A stretch of 64,000 nt of DNA, taken from CAYRCU01 sp964422865. Its GTDB lineage: Bacteria; Patescibacteriota; Microgenomatia; UBA8517. Below are positions 39,599-48,055 of this stretch, piece by piece (position 1 is the first letter of the stretch; each line of letters starts with the position of its first letter). Location: assembly GCA_964422865.1 (NCBI GenBank), contig CAYRCU010000001.1:1-64000 (forward strand). The letters run 5' to 3'. The translations under genes were made by a program, and so were the position numbers. A model generated the notes under the pieces. It saw only the letters and a list, made by a program, of their open reading frames with translations. It was not told where the DNA came from and ran no database searches.

Positions 39599-40831
39599 AT
39601 GACTGCGGAAAGTATTGGGGGGAAATACAGATCCATAATACCCGAGAGAGGTGGCTCTACTTCTGAAATTCCCGATGATGTCCCGGCTCCAAGGATCAGT
39701 ATTTCTCAAATTGAAATTGCCTTAAGTGTTATTGAGAACGACACAACTCTGAAAGAAGCAGAGACAAAAGAGTATCCTTTTGATTCACTTGAAGTTGTTA
39801 TTGCATCAATGCGGGGAACTTCTCTGCATGTATTAAGCACGCTTGCTTCTGTAATTGCTCGAGAAGAACAAAGAGGTGCCTCAGAAGAAATAGATCCCAG
39901 GGTTTTGCAAGAATATTTTCCAACTTTTCCTGCTCGCGGGCTTAGAATTATTGCAAGGCTAATTGATGATTCCCGTAATTTAACTCCAAGGAAATTGGAA
40001 AAGTATTTTGGAGAAGAATACGGGGCAGACAGACAATTGTTGTGTGAAGCTTTAAGAGATGGTGTCAGCAATTGGGAAGAGTCTTTGTTGGGCAAGCAAA
40101 TTTATATGGCTTGGCAGATTTATCGATATATACAGTTAAGACATTTTTGTGATTGGGATAAAAATTCACCCGGTTATAGTGCAAATGATCTTAAGAATGC
40201 TTGGCTTGACGAAAGCATTGAAGAAAGAGGAATAAAACTAATTGAGTGGTGGCTTAGTGAAGAAAACTGCAATCTTTTGGAACAATTAACCGATCCTAAC
40301 ACAAAAGTACATTTTGAAATGACTGTTATTAATAACATTTCTTTGTTGGGTGCTCGGGCGCAAGTTCCGGTTCGAAACGATGTAATTATTCGTCCCGGTG
40401 ACGATCAACTGGTGATAGTCGACTTTAAATTTGGAAACGAAGAGTTTGGCTATAACTCTGCGGGGGAGATGGAAATATTAATGATGTGTATGTGTGGAGA
40501 GGTGTTGAGAAAATATCTTCGTGGGAGAAGCTATGGTGTCTATCATGGCGAGCCAATAATTATGAAGAGAAGAAAAGAGATTGTTATCCCTTTTTCAGGA
40601 ACTTTTTTTTATTATTTAATTGGCGAGAGTGATGGAAGAATACGAGAGGTGGAGCTGACACCTGATGAAGAAATGCAGAGGAAGGGAGCAGATAATTTAC
40701 GTGGGCTAATAATGGAAGTTCACAGAAGAAAGCCTGTGTTTAGAGAAGTTGTTAACAGACACAAGAATACAAGAGGGTGGAAATCTCCCAAGGCCGAGTG
40801 GGAGATGAAAGAGGGAACAGTGCACTTGTAG
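39599..40831 (+). CDS. PD-(D/E)XK-type nuclease-like protein
   Basis: 410 residues. The N-terminal 200 residues are helical and unrecognised. A PD-(D/E)XK signature lies in the second half: a preceding acidic residue in HFEMTV, the core Asp in VRNDVIIRPGDDQ, and the strand LVIVDFKFGNE giving D-x-K, as in RecB/Cas4-like nuclease domains. A short downstream MCMCGEVLRKYLRG segment could be the helix after the core. It ends 34 bp before a DEDD exonuclease gene, so the two may form a DNA-processing pair. No helicase accompanies them. Confidence 0.6.
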   Translation: MTAESIGGKYRSIIPERGGSTSEIPDDVPAPRISISQIEIALSVIENDTTLKEAETKEYPFDSLEVVIASMRGTSLHVLSTLASVIAREEQRGASEEIDPRVLQEYFPTFPARGLRIIARLIDDSRNLTPRKLEKYFGEEYGADRQLLCEALRDGVSNWEESLLGKQIYMAWQIYRYIQLRHFCDWDKNSPGYSANDLKNAWLDESIEERGIKLIEWWLSEENCNLLEQLTDPNTKVHFEMTVINNISLLGARAQVPVRNDVIIRPGDDQLVIVDFKFGNEEFGYNSAGEMEILMMCMCGEVLRKYLRGRSYGVYHGEPIIMKRRKEIVIPFSGTFFYYLIGESDGRIREVELTPDEEMQRKGADNLRGLIMEVHRRKPVFREVVNRHKNTRGWKSPKAEWEMKEGTVHL

Positions 40832-40865
40832 TTTAACTTCAACTTATATAGAATGTTTGTTTAAT

Positions 40866-41471
40866 ATGTTTGAGGTTATTTTTGATGTTGAAACTCAGAA
40901 GTTTTTTGATGAGATTGACGATAATGATCCCGGCAAACTTGGGGTAAGCATTGTATCTGTTTATTCAAGAAAGCTTGATGATAATTTCAATGAAATCGAA
41001 GGAAAAATGGAAAGCTTTTGGGAGAAAGAGCTTGCTGAAATGTGGCCTATTTTCCAAAGGGCAGACCGGATTATTGGATTTAACAGTGTAAAGTTTGATG
41101 TGCTAACTTTAGAGCCCTATGCAGACTTTCCTTTTGGCAAACTCCCCCACTTTGATATTTTAGAGGAGGTTAAAAGATCGTTTGGCAGAAGAGTGAAACT
41201 TGATGCAATTGCAAAAGATACACTGGGAAATGTCAAAAATGACCACGGAGCAAATGCTGTAAGATATTACAAAAGCGGAGACAGAAAAAGTTTGGAAAAG
41301 CTAAAAAAATACTGTGAAATGGATGTCGTGATTACACGAGACATATATGATTACGGACTTAAAAACGGAAGGCTTAAGTTTACTGATCACTGGAACACTC
41401 CAAGAGAAATAGAAGTTGATTTTAGCTATCCGGAGACGGAGTCTTTGGATGCACAGATTGGACTTTTTTAA
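40866..41471 (+). CDS. DEDDy-type 3'-5' exonuclease-like protein
   Basis: About 201 residues from the ATG at 40866 (MFEVIFDVETQKFF); the frame is open a few codons upstream to a TTG. The four acidic residues of the DEDD family are visible: D7 and E9 in FDVET, D78 in IIGFNSVKFDVL, and D153 with the catalytic Tyr four residues before it in Y149-CEM-D153. This matches the RNase H-fold domain of YprB-like or predicted 3'-5' exonucleases. It follows the PD-(D/E)XK-like gene. Nucleic-acid processing is inferred. Confidence 0.7.
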   Translation: MFEVIFDVETQKFFDEIDDNDPGKLGVSIVSVYSRKLDDNFNEIEGKMESFWEKELAEMWPIFQRADRIIGFNSVKFDVLTLEPYADFPFGKLPHFDILEEVKRSFGRRVKLDAIAKDTLGNVKNDHGANAVRYYKSGDRKSLEKLKKYCEMDVVITRDIYDYGLKNGRLKFTDHWNTPREIEVDFSYPETESLDAQIGLF

Positions 41472-41479
41472 TACTTTTT

Positions 41480-42520
41480 TTATCTCTGGCTTGAAAAACT
41501 TTTAAGTATTCCAAGAGACATATCGGTTTTTTTAATTGACTTTTGGGGATTTCTTTCTACCTCGGATAAAGCTCTGATTGCATCAACGTTTTCGGGAATC
41601 ACAATTGCTTCATTGTGAACTTGGTAATAAAAGGTAACATCACGCCCTTGCACATATAAAGAATCTTCCCAAAAAGCAACCTCCCACATATCTGCCCTCG
41701 GTCGTTTAAGATCTCGCATAAGCTCGACTAACTGATTTTCTGCAACCAATCCGTCTTCGTGCTTTACCGAAACAACCCGTGGTAAGGACTTTAACAAATT
41801 AACAATTTCATCTTTTGAAATTTCTTTATTTAATCTTATAAACGCTATATGAAGATGTCCCAGGGTCGTGGGAACCGCCATGGCCGCAGTAACGATATTT
41901 AAGCCGTGAATAACTTTTTGCGCGTCAATCCCTTGATGAGAAGGAATACTTTCTTCCAACCTTATGGTCCCCAGTGGCCCTTGCTCGTGAGAATCAACCG
42001 GGTCTGATCCACGTCTAGCCAAAGCAATGTGGGCGACATCTAAAATCTGATCTCTTACGAACGGATAAACGATTCTGCATATAGCTGTTGTATTGCAGGA
42101 AACCACTCTTAGACTCTTTTTACCTAAAGCATCACTGTAATTGACTTCTGCCACAAAGGAAAAACCGGTTAGATCGTGTTTCTCTCCGCCTTGAAATACA
42201 GATTTAACTCCAAACTGATCATACTTTTCTTTATTCTTCGCCCCAATTCCCTTTGGAGTTGCATCAACAATTATATCAACATATTTAAGTAGATTATCCA
42301 GATCACCCTTGCATTTATATCTGCTTGCCATTAGCTTTTGACATGCATCGGCATCAACTCCATAAAGAGAAATGTTTGATTTTTTTATAGGGAAAAGCCG
42401 AAAGTCCGGTGTTCTGGCGGTTACTCCTACAAGTTCCATGTCGTCTTGTAAAAGTACAGCATCAGCAATTCTCTTACCGATAACTCCATAGCCATTTATT
42501 CCAACCTTAATCTTTTTCAT
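41480..42520 (-). CDS. Glyceraldehyde-3-phosphate dehydrogenase, archaeal type II
   Basis: 346 residues. The N-terminal NAD(P)-binding GINGYGVIGKRIADAV, DIIVDATPKGIG, FQGGEKHDLTGFSFV, the catalytic SCNTTAICR and the downstream LARRGSDPVDSHEQGP and LGHLHIAFIRL place it in the archaeal class II GAPDH family rather than the bacterial GapA family. Such enzymes are known in CPR genomes. Its ATG abuts the stop codon of the CC...CC mini-protein gene with no gap, so it appears to be the last gene of the copper unit csoR-copB-CC-GAPDH, which is an unexpected place for a glycolytic gene. Confidence 0.9.
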   Translation of the reverse strand: MKKIKVGINGYGVIGKRIADAVLLQDDMELVGVTARTPDFRLFPIKKSNISLYGVDADACQKLMASRYKCKGDLDNLLKYVDIIVDATPKGIGAKNKEKYDQFGVKSVFQGGEKHDLTGFSFVAEVNYSDALGKKSLRVVSCNTTAICRIVYPFVRDQILDVAHIALARRGSDPVDSHEQGPLGTIRLEESIPSHQGIDAQKVIHGLNIVTAAMAVPTTLGHLHIAFIRLNKEISKDEIVNLLKSLPRVVSVKHEDGLVAENQLVELMRDLKRPRADMWEVAFWEDSLYVQGRDVTFYYQVHNEAIVIPENVDAIRALSEVERNPQKSIKKTDMSLGILKSFSSQR

Positions 42521-42670
42521 TTAACAACAACCAGCAGCATTTTTTTTCTTATCTTTCTCTTTTAATTTCTTTCCACGATTATACAAAAATTTTCCGATGA
42601 AAGATTTCGGTTTTTCTTCAACTTTCTTGCTTTGTTTAGCGGTGCTGCTGCTTCCACAACAATCTGACAT
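42521..42670 (-). CDS. Cys-rich mini-protein (CC...CC), copper operon
   Basis: A 49-residue ORF starting MSDCCGSSSTAKQ and ending KKKNAAGCC. Pairs of adjacent cysteines at each end flank a very basic middle (VEEKPKSFIGKFLYNRGKKLKEKDKKK). The layout suggests a small metal-binding peptide, either a copper buffer or a chaperone for the ATPase encoded immediately upstream. The annotated frame is open further upstream inside copB, but the Met at 42670 is the natural start: it follows the copB stop by 14 bp. No named family known to me. Confidence 0.6.
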   Translation of the reverse strand: MSDCCGSSSTAKQSKKVEEKPKSFIGKFLYNRGKKLKEKDKKKNAAGCC

Positions 42671-42684
42671 GTTAATTGTTTCCT

Positions 42685-44835
42685 TTATATTGCATCTAAA
42701 TTGACCTTTCTTAGTGTCATGGCGTTGACTACCACTATTACAGAAGACATGCTCATGAGTAAGGCGCCAACTTCGGGAGACAACCTGACTCCCCAGGGCA
42801 CAAACAGCCCTGCTGCCGCAGGAATGGCTATGACGTTGTAGCCCAATGCCCAAACCAGGTTTTCAACCATTTTCCTGTATACTTTTTTAGCCAAAACTAT
42901 CAGACTGACAATATCCTGAGGATTGCTTCGGGTCAAAACAACATCTCCTGCTTCAACAGCCACATCGGTGCCTGCTCCAACAGCTACTCCAACGTTTGAT
43001 TGGGTTAAGGCGGGTGCGTCATTAACACCGTCACCCACCATCATAACTTTATTGCCCTCTTTCTGGAGTTTTTTAACATGCTCATATTTATTCTCCGGCA
43101 GTACTTGAGCAAAAACAGTATCGATGTTAAGTTCCTTTGCCACCCCGCCAGCCACTTCTTGACTGTCTCCTGTAAGCATTGCCACCTTAACATCAAGACT
43201 GTGAAGCTTGTCGATCGCCTTTTTAGATTCCGGTTTAATCTTGTCACTAAGGGCAATCAGGCCAATGATTCGTTTGGTGTTGGCTACAAAGGCGACTGTT
43301 TTTCCTTTCTCTGAAAGCTTCTGATAAAGCTGGTTTATCTTGTCGTCCAATAATCCCTTCTCTTTCATCAGCGTTCTGTTGCCAATTAAGTATTCCGTTC
43401 CTCCAACGCTGCCTTTTAGACCCTTGCCTGCCAAGTTTTTTATATTTTTAGCTTTTCTTGGCACGATTGCGTTTTCTTTTGCAAACTTAACAATAGAAAC
43501 ACCCAAAACATGTGAGGAGTGCTGTTCGATTGCAGAGATTAGTGAAAGAAGTTCTTTTTGTTTTGACGACAATTTGCTTTTGCTTACCTTTCCTTCCTCA
43601 ATATCAATAACATCAGTTACACCAAACTCCCCAATTGTCAGAGTTCCGGTTTTGTCAAAAACAACATAGTCAACATCTTTTACAACTTCCAGCTTTGCCA
43701 TATCTTTAATGAACACTCCGTTTTTTACCGCAAGCCTGGTAGCGATGGTCGAAACAGTGGGAATTGCCAGGCCCAAAGCATGAGGGCAAGCAATAACCAG
43801 GACAGTAATTGCCAATGTCATTGCAAACACAAAAGTCTGCCCCACCACCAAGGACCAAATAATCAGAGTGAGAATGGCTACTGCCAGTGCACTAAAGGTA
43901 AGCCACCGGGAAGCTTTGTCTGCAATGCGCTGAGCGGTGGGCTTTGTCTGTTGTGCGGCAGATATTAGTTTTTGAATCTGCCCGATGGTGGAGCTTTCCC
44001 CGACTCGATCAAGAGTAATTTCAACTGATCCATCCAAACAAATTGCCCCGGCAATCGTCCTGTCACCTTTTGCCTTTTCAACGGGTTTGCTTTCTCCGCT
44101 GATGTGAGCTTCATTAAAATTAGCGCTACCTCTCAAAATAACACCATCGGCCGGGACCTTTTCACCCGGCAAAACCCGAACCACGTCTCCTTTTTTTAAT
44201 TCATTAATATCAACGTCTCTTGTGCCTCCGTCAATAATGAGGTGGGCTTTCTTGGGCAAAAGCTTAGCTACCTCTTGCAGGGCATTGCCCGCAGCGCTAG
44301 ATGATTTTGCCTCCAAGAAGTGGCCAAACAAGAGTACCCAAATAAGAGTTGAAATCTCCAGATAGAATTCGGCTTCGATTGAGGGCACAAAAGTTGAAAC
44401 AGCAGAAAATAAGTAGCCTGCACCAACCGCTAAAGAGACCAGGGTCATCATCCCGTACTGGCGGGCGCGAATCTCATGACTGGCATGTTCAAAAAACACC
44501 AATCCAAAGTAGAAAATGATTGTTGCCAGGCCAAATTCAAGGTAGGAGCGGAAAAAAAAGTCAGAGTAATTAAGAAAGTTAATGCCGAGTTTGCTGAAAA
44601 TTGCCAGGGGAACCAGTAAAACAGTAACTATATAGAACCTACGAAGGAAGTTCTGAGCCGCCTCTGGCCCGGCCATCATGTTAGCGTGATCGTGTCCTTC
44701 ATGGTTGTGGCTATGTTTCCCGACTTGATCCTCTTTGCCTTTTTCAACCAGGTCCATCCCACCACATTTAGGACACTTCCCGGGCTTATCGGAAATTACT
44801 TCCGGATGCATTGGACAAGTGTACATTTTACTCAT
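42685..44835 (-). CDS. copB: Copper-type P1B ATPase (CopB subgroup)
   Basis: 716 residues. It begins with a heavy-metal-binding Cys domain (YTCPMHPEVISDKPGKCPKCGGM, residues 5-27) and a His-rich stretch (KHSHNHEGHDHANMM), then the P-type core: ISGESKPVEK actuator loop, the intramembrane CPH motif (IACPHALGLAIP) that marks CopB-type exporters rather than CPC CopA, the phosphorylation site FDKTGTLTIG, and GDGVNDAPAL. About eight TM helices. It should export copper or silver. It is co-transcribed with the csoR-type gene 1 bp upstream. Confidence 0.93.
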   Translation of the reverse strand: MSKMYTCPMHPEVISDKPGKCPKCGGMDLVEKGKEDQVGKHSHNHEGHDHANMMAGPEAAQNFLRRFYIVTVLLVPLAIFSKLGINFLNYSDFFFRSYLEFGLATIIFYFGLVFFEHASHEIRARQYGMMTLVSLAVGAGYLFSAVSTFVPSIEAEFYLEISTLIWVLLFGHFLEAKSSSAAGNALQEVAKLLPKKAHLIIDGGTRDVDINELKKGDVVRVLPGEKVPADGVILRGSANFNEAHISGESKPVEKAKGDRTIAGAICLDGSVEITLDRVGESSTIGQIQKLISAAQQTKPTAQRIADKASRWLTFSALAVAILTLIIWSLVVGQTFVFAMTLAITVLVIACPHALGLAIPTVSTIATRLAVKNGVFIKDMAKLEVVKDVDYVVFDKTGTLTIGEFGVTDVIDIEEGKVSKSKLSSKQKELLSLISAIEQHSSHVLGVSIVKFAKENAIVPRKAKNIKNLAGKGLKGSVGGTEYLIGNRTLMKEKGLLDDKINQLYQKLSEKGKTVAFVANTKRIIGLIALSDKIKPESKKAIDKLHSLDVKVAMLTGDSQEVAGGVAKELNIDTVFAQVLPENKYEHVKKLQKEGNKVMMVGDGVNDAPALTQSNVGVAVGAGTDVAVEAGDVVLTRSNPQDIVSLIVLAKKVYRKMVENLVWALGYNVIAIPAAAGLFVPWGVRLSPEVGALLMSMSSVIVVVNAMTLRKVNLDAI

Positions 44836-44836
44836 T

Positions 44837-45103
44837 TTATTGTCTGCGCCTGAATACTTTCAATAGTTCCTTTATAGCTTTCTCTTTTTGGTTTTTAAAC
44901 TGATCAGCCACATGAGTTTTAAGATGTCTTTCAAGAATCAAGGCGTCAAGACTCTTTAGAGAGTTTTGAATTGCAAGGGATTGGTCAAGCACGTTTGTGC
45001 AGTATTCCTCCTCTTCAATCATTTTATAAAGGCCATCTAATTGGCCTTTGATAATATTTATCCGCCTTTTTGCTTGCTTTTTAACGTCGTCAGATTTAAG
45101 CAT
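44837..45103 (-). CDS. CsoR/RcnR-family metal-sensing repressor (first)
   Basis: 88 residues, all-helical CsoR/RcnR/FrmR fold. The first metal Cys is in EEEEYCTNVLDQ; the second site has RHLKTHV, where the Cu-CsoR H-x3-C pattern becomes H-x3-H. The residue set therefore differs from canonical C-H-C Cu(I) CsoR and could bind another metal or bind Cu(I) differently. The gene heads csoR-copB-CC-GAPDH and has a GGGG/CCCC palindrome upstream, so autorepression with metal release is likely. Confidence 0.88.
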   Translation of the reverse strand: MLKSDDVKKQAKRRINIIKGQLDGLYKMIEEEEYCTNVLDQSLAIQNSLKSLDALILERHLKTHVADQFKNQKEKAIKELLKVFRRRQ

Positions 45104-45116
45104 AATGCTTATACCC

Positions 45117-45141
45117 TACACCCCTCTGGGGTATATGTCAA
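45117..45141 (-). promoter_or_regulatory. CsoR-type operator and -35 of the copper unit
   Basis: TACACCCC-TCT-GGGGTATA (45117-45135) is a G/C-tract palindrome of the CsoR-operator kind, immediately downstream of a perfect -35 TTGACA (plus-strand 45136-45141) on the minus strand. The -10 is less clear (TAGGGT at 17 bp). Repressor bound here would block the promoter of csoR-copB. Confidence 0.7.
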
Positions 45142-45150
45142 GTATCTATT

Positions 45151-45936
45151 TTAATTTTTTACAACGTTAGCTGTAATCGTACTTGTAAGCTTGGGGAAGT
45201 TTGGATTGTCGGTATTAACATATATGGTGCGCGTTAACTCCCCTAGGTCGGTGTCATCTTTGTGTACTGCTGGATTGAAAGACACATTTACGGTCGTGCT
45301 CTCATATGTGTTCAATTCTTTTTTACTTACTTTAGCCGATGTACAGCCACAGGAAGTTGAAACGCGGGTGATTTTTAAAGGTAGTGGCGTGAAGTTGGTT
45401 AGGGTAAATGTCGTAGTTGGAACATCTCCGTAGATAACAGTGCCCAAATTATGATTGTCGGGTGTTATAACAACTTCGTTATTATGTTCTTTATACGCGT
45501 TAACTCCCCCGTCAAGATCATATACATTTGTGTATCCAAGACGTGCAATTTCTTGTGAGGCGTTTTTACTCATGCTTCCTGAGCGGCAATAAACTAGAAT
45601 TGGTGTTGATTTGTCTTGGGGAAGCTTATCCAAGTTTTTTGATATTTCGTCAAAGGGAATAAAAGCGTCGGTACCGGGTATATGGGTTTGCTCGGGTATG
45701 TGGACGTCAACCAGAAACCCGTCACCTTTTTTAACAAGTTCGGAAAATTGTGTTGGGCTGACCAGTTGTACTCCTTTTGAAGCAAAACTTTTTTGACCGG
45801 AGTTACTTTTATCGGATCCTGTGTTGCTGTATGCAAAAAATGTAACAACTACAACAATTAATCCAAAAAAGGCTAACAAGCTGAAGGTTGCAGTTTTCCT
45901 AAAGCGGGCAGATTGAAGAAGTCTTCCTATTATCAT
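45151..45936 (-). CDS. Membrane-anchored rhodanese + DUF1573 protein
   Basis: About 261 residues from the ATG at 45936 (MIIGRLLQ), chosen because GGAG lies 9 nt upstream while the longer frame overlaps the preceding gene by about 100 bp. A TM anchor (TFSLLAFFGLIVVVVTFFAY) is followed by a rhodanese domain with active-site Cys in LVYCRSGSMSKNA, then a DUF1573 beta-sandwich with FTLTNFTPLPLKI and the Cys pair RVSTSCGCTSAKVS. Exposed to the outside, it may handle sulfur or copper; DUF1573 Cys pairs of this kind are candidates for metal binding. It is the last gene of the second CsoR unit. Confidence 0.8.
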   Translation of the reverse strand: MIIGRLLQSARFRKTATFSLLAFFGLIVVVVTFFAYSNTGSDKSNSGQKSFASKGVQLVSPTQFSELVKKGDGFLVDVHIPEQTHIPGTDAFIPFDEISKNLDKLPQDKSTPILVYCRSGSMSKNASQEIARLGYTNVYDLDGGVNAYKEHNNEVVITPDNHNLGTVIYGDVPTTTFTLTNFTPLPLKITRVSTSCGCTSAKVSKKELNTYESTTVNVSFNPAVHKDDTDLGELTRTIYVNTDNPNFPKLTSTITANVVKN

Positions 45937-45940
45937 TTTG

Positions 45941-46915
45941 TTAAACTCCACATCCGCCCCCGCCTTGTTGTGGTTGTGGAAGACTTTTAATTTTTTGTCG
46001 GGTTTCTTGATACCCTTGACCGCTGGAATATTGTGCACTTAGAACCAGCTTTGAATCTACTTCATTCCAATCTTGTCCTTGTTCCTCAAAGTATGTAGCA
46101 AGCTCGATATAGGTTTGAGGAAACCAATATGAATTAACTTTCAGTGCCGTATCATACATTTTTCGTTCGCTTGCTCCATTTGCTACCATGAGCTCCAAAA
46201 GGCCAAGCATGGCCATTCCGTGATTGCAATCAGGGAAATGAGTTGAGTTTCCACAACAGGGTCTAAAAATTCCCCTTGACACACGATCAACCAGTTCCTG
46301 CTGTTCTTTTGTGAGTATGACATAGGGATGTGCACTGAAATGGTTCATCACATTGCCACGACTAAGTGACCAGCCTCCGGTCGATGCAAACTTACTTGCA
46401 TCTCCCCCATATTTTTGATCTGTCATTTCACCGTTTGTTAATATTTCATTTTTATTTGCCAAGCCAAATGCCCAAAGCATGTCAAGTAAAAACCTGCTAT
46501 TTTGCGAGGTCATTACAATTTTTTTGTTCCACACCCCCGAAAGAATTTTTTCTTCGCTGTCTTGCAGGCCATTTTTAAAAAGCTCTTTGAACTTGGCTTC
46601 ATCTATGACTCCATCTGCAACCATTCTTTTTCCCAGATCACCCCATGTTATTGGCAACTCAACCCCTTCTTTTGAAATAACTGTGTCTTGTAATTTTGAT
46701 GAGTCTATTTTTGACTCAGTCACCTTACCAGCCTTTTGGACTCCCTTATTTTTAGAAATCAGGGTTGAAAAGCTAAACCTTGGTTTTATGTTAAAGCTAA
46801 AGACTTGAGTGAAGATAACGACTCCTAATAAAGTAAATGCTGCCGCTCTCCAAAACTTAATTGAATTATCTCTCTTTACGTTCTTGTTTATATTTTTTCT
46901 TACTAATCTGGGCAT
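45941..46915 (-). CDS. Anchored protein with C-C-H-C segment, unknown family
   Basis: 324 residues. A basic N-terminus and one TM (AAAFTLLGVVIFTQVFSF) precede an extracytoplasmic helical domain. The most striking part is IFRPCCGNSTHFPDCNHGMA at about 218-237, with three Cys and two His close together, which suggests a metal or heme site; the C-terminus is Gly-rich with a final Cys (GGGGCGV). I recall similar proteins in CPR genomes next to DUF1573 genes but cannot name a family. Its position in the CsoR unit points to metal handling. Confidence 0.6.
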   Translation of the reverse strand: MPRLVRKNINKNVKRDNSIKFWRAAAFTLLGVVIFTQVFSFNIKPRFSFSTLISKNKGVQKAGKVTESKIDSSKLQDTVISKEGVELPITWGDLGKRMVADGVIDEAKFKELFKNGLQDSEEKILSGVWNKKIVMTSQNSRFLLDMLWAFGLANKNEILTNGEMTDQKYGGDASKFASTGGWSLSRGNVMNHFSAHPYVILTKEQQELVDRVSRGIFRPCCGNSTHFPDCNHGMAMLGLLELMVANGASERKMYDTALKVNSYWFPQTYIELATYFEEQGQDWNEVDSKLVLSAQYSSGQGYQETRQKIKSLPQPQQGGGGCGV

Positions 46916-46916
46916 A

Positions 46917-47423
46917 TCAAATGTAATAATTTAATAAAATGTAAATCCCCATGCTTAAAAGCAACATTGAGCCGAGACTTAAAATAATTGATTGAAAGGG
47001 GAACAAAACTTTTCCGTTTTTCTTTTTAATCAGAGTGTTTACCGTGTCAACTAAATAAAACAATATTCCTCCTGCAAGTATGCCGAATGTTAATTTAGGG
47101 AGATTAAATACAAGACCATTATGCTCATTTATAAGTCCAAATCTGTAGAAGGATACTATTGTTGTAACAAAAATTAATAGATAGAAAACTTGCTTTTGGA
47201 ATGGAATGTAAGTTTTATTAACTGAATTTGTGATCCAGAAACTCATAGCACCCAAGAACGCACCCATCCAAACTCCGGTGATGGAATCGTCGATGCCCAG
47301 CACTCTTGAGAGTGACAACCCTGCGCCCGCACCCGCTACACAGAGTGGACAGTGCGCGTGAGCCGGTTTTGCAAATAATAAGCCCGTTATTGATAAGGGG
47401 ATGCTGTATTTTAAGTTTTTCAT
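46917..47423 (-). CDS. Polytopic membrane protein with N-terminal HCPLC motif
   Basis: 168 residues. A signal-like start (YSIPLSITGLLFAKPAHAHC) leads straight into HCPLCVAGAGAGLSLSRVLG, then about four TM helices. The CPLC and Gly-rich segment right after a cleavage-like site would put two cysteines and a His at the membrane surface. This family appears recurrently in CPR genomes near redox and metal genes, as far as I recall. It starts 4 bp inside the end of the DUF1573 gene upstream and ends 1 bp before the next gene. Confidence 0.6.
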   Translation of the reverse strand: MKNLKYSIPLSITGLLFAKPAHAHCPLCVAGAGAGLSLSRVLGIDDSITGVWMGAFLGAMSFWITNSVNKTYIPFQKQVFYLLIFVTTIVSFYRFGLINEHNGLVFNLPKLTFGILAGGILFYLVDTVNTLIKKKNGKVLFPFQSIILSLGSMLLLSMGIYILLNYYI

Positions 47424-48055
47424 CTGATTACGGTTCCATCAAAGGTTAACTCTTTGATTCCCGACGGTTTGCTAAAGGTTAGTCGCACGGCTCTATTGAA
47501 AGGCCCTACTCCCTGCGGACCATGAGCAGCAGGATTAAACTCCACAATTATTTTTGCTGTTTCTCCGGGAGGGATTTCAAAATTTATTGGAGGATTCTTA
47601 TCTCCCGGGTGCTCCATGCCAAAAAATCTTGATTCTTTGCCGTTTAGTGACACCTTTGCCTTAGTACACATGCAGGAAGTTACAATTTTTTGCAATTTTG
47701 CGGTTTGAGTGGTCTCGTTTTTTACTTCATATTCTCTTGAGATTAAACCACCATTAATCGGAACGTCACCGAGTTTGTAAGTTTCAGGACTAATTTGAAT
47801 ATCGGTAATCTGGACCTGAGATTGATTATTTTCGTCTGCAGTGCTTTCTTCTGTACCTTGCGAAAATGCAAAACCTATAACCAGAACGGCTGTAAGCGCA
47901 ATAATTCCAAAAAATATTTTTATATCGCCAGATCCAAACTTGTTTATATCGCCAGATCCAAACTTGTTTATATCACTAGATCCAAACTTGTTTATATCAC
48001 TAGATCTAAACTTGTTTATATCGCCAGATCCAAACTTGTTTATATCGTTTCCCAT
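47420..48055 (-). CDS. DUF1573 protein with tandem octapeptide N-terminus
   Basis: 211 residues. Residues 4-45 are five near-perfect copies of DINKFGSG, encoded by a 24-bp tandem repeat. A TM anchor (IKIFFGIIALTAVLVIGFAF) follows, then an extracytoplasmic DUF1573 beta-sandwich with KLGDVPINGGLISREYEVKN and a Cys pair in IVTSCMCTKAKVS, plus the typical VEFNPAAHGPQG. It is the first gene after csoR2. The cytoplasmic repeat tail is odd for this family and may vary in copy number. Confidence 0.75.
   Translation of the reverse strand: MGNDINKFGSGDINKFRSSDINKFGSSDINKFGSGDINKFGSGDIKIFFGIIALTAVLVIGFAFSQGTEESTADENNQSQVQITDIQISPETYKLGDVPINGGLISREYEVKNETTQTAKLQKIVTSCMCTKAKVSLNGKESRFFGMEHPGDKNPPINFEIPPGETAKIIVEFNPAAHGPQGVGPFNRAVRLTFSKPSGIKELTFDGTVIR
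47919..48047. repeat. 24-bp tandem repeat, 5.4 copies
   Basis: Units start at 47919, 47943, 47967, 47991 and 48015 with a partial unit at 48039. Consensus (plus strand) TTTATATCGCCAGATCCAAA + CTTG; two units have ACT for GCC and one has a further C-to-T change. The unit length is a multiple of three, so copy changes keep the DUF1573 frame. Confidence 0.92.

Noticed and set aside
47919..48047. Possible CRISPR array (24-bp repeats)
   Set aside because: Units are directly adjacent with no spacers, and they lie in frame inside the N-terminus of a DUF1573 gene; this is a tandem repeat.
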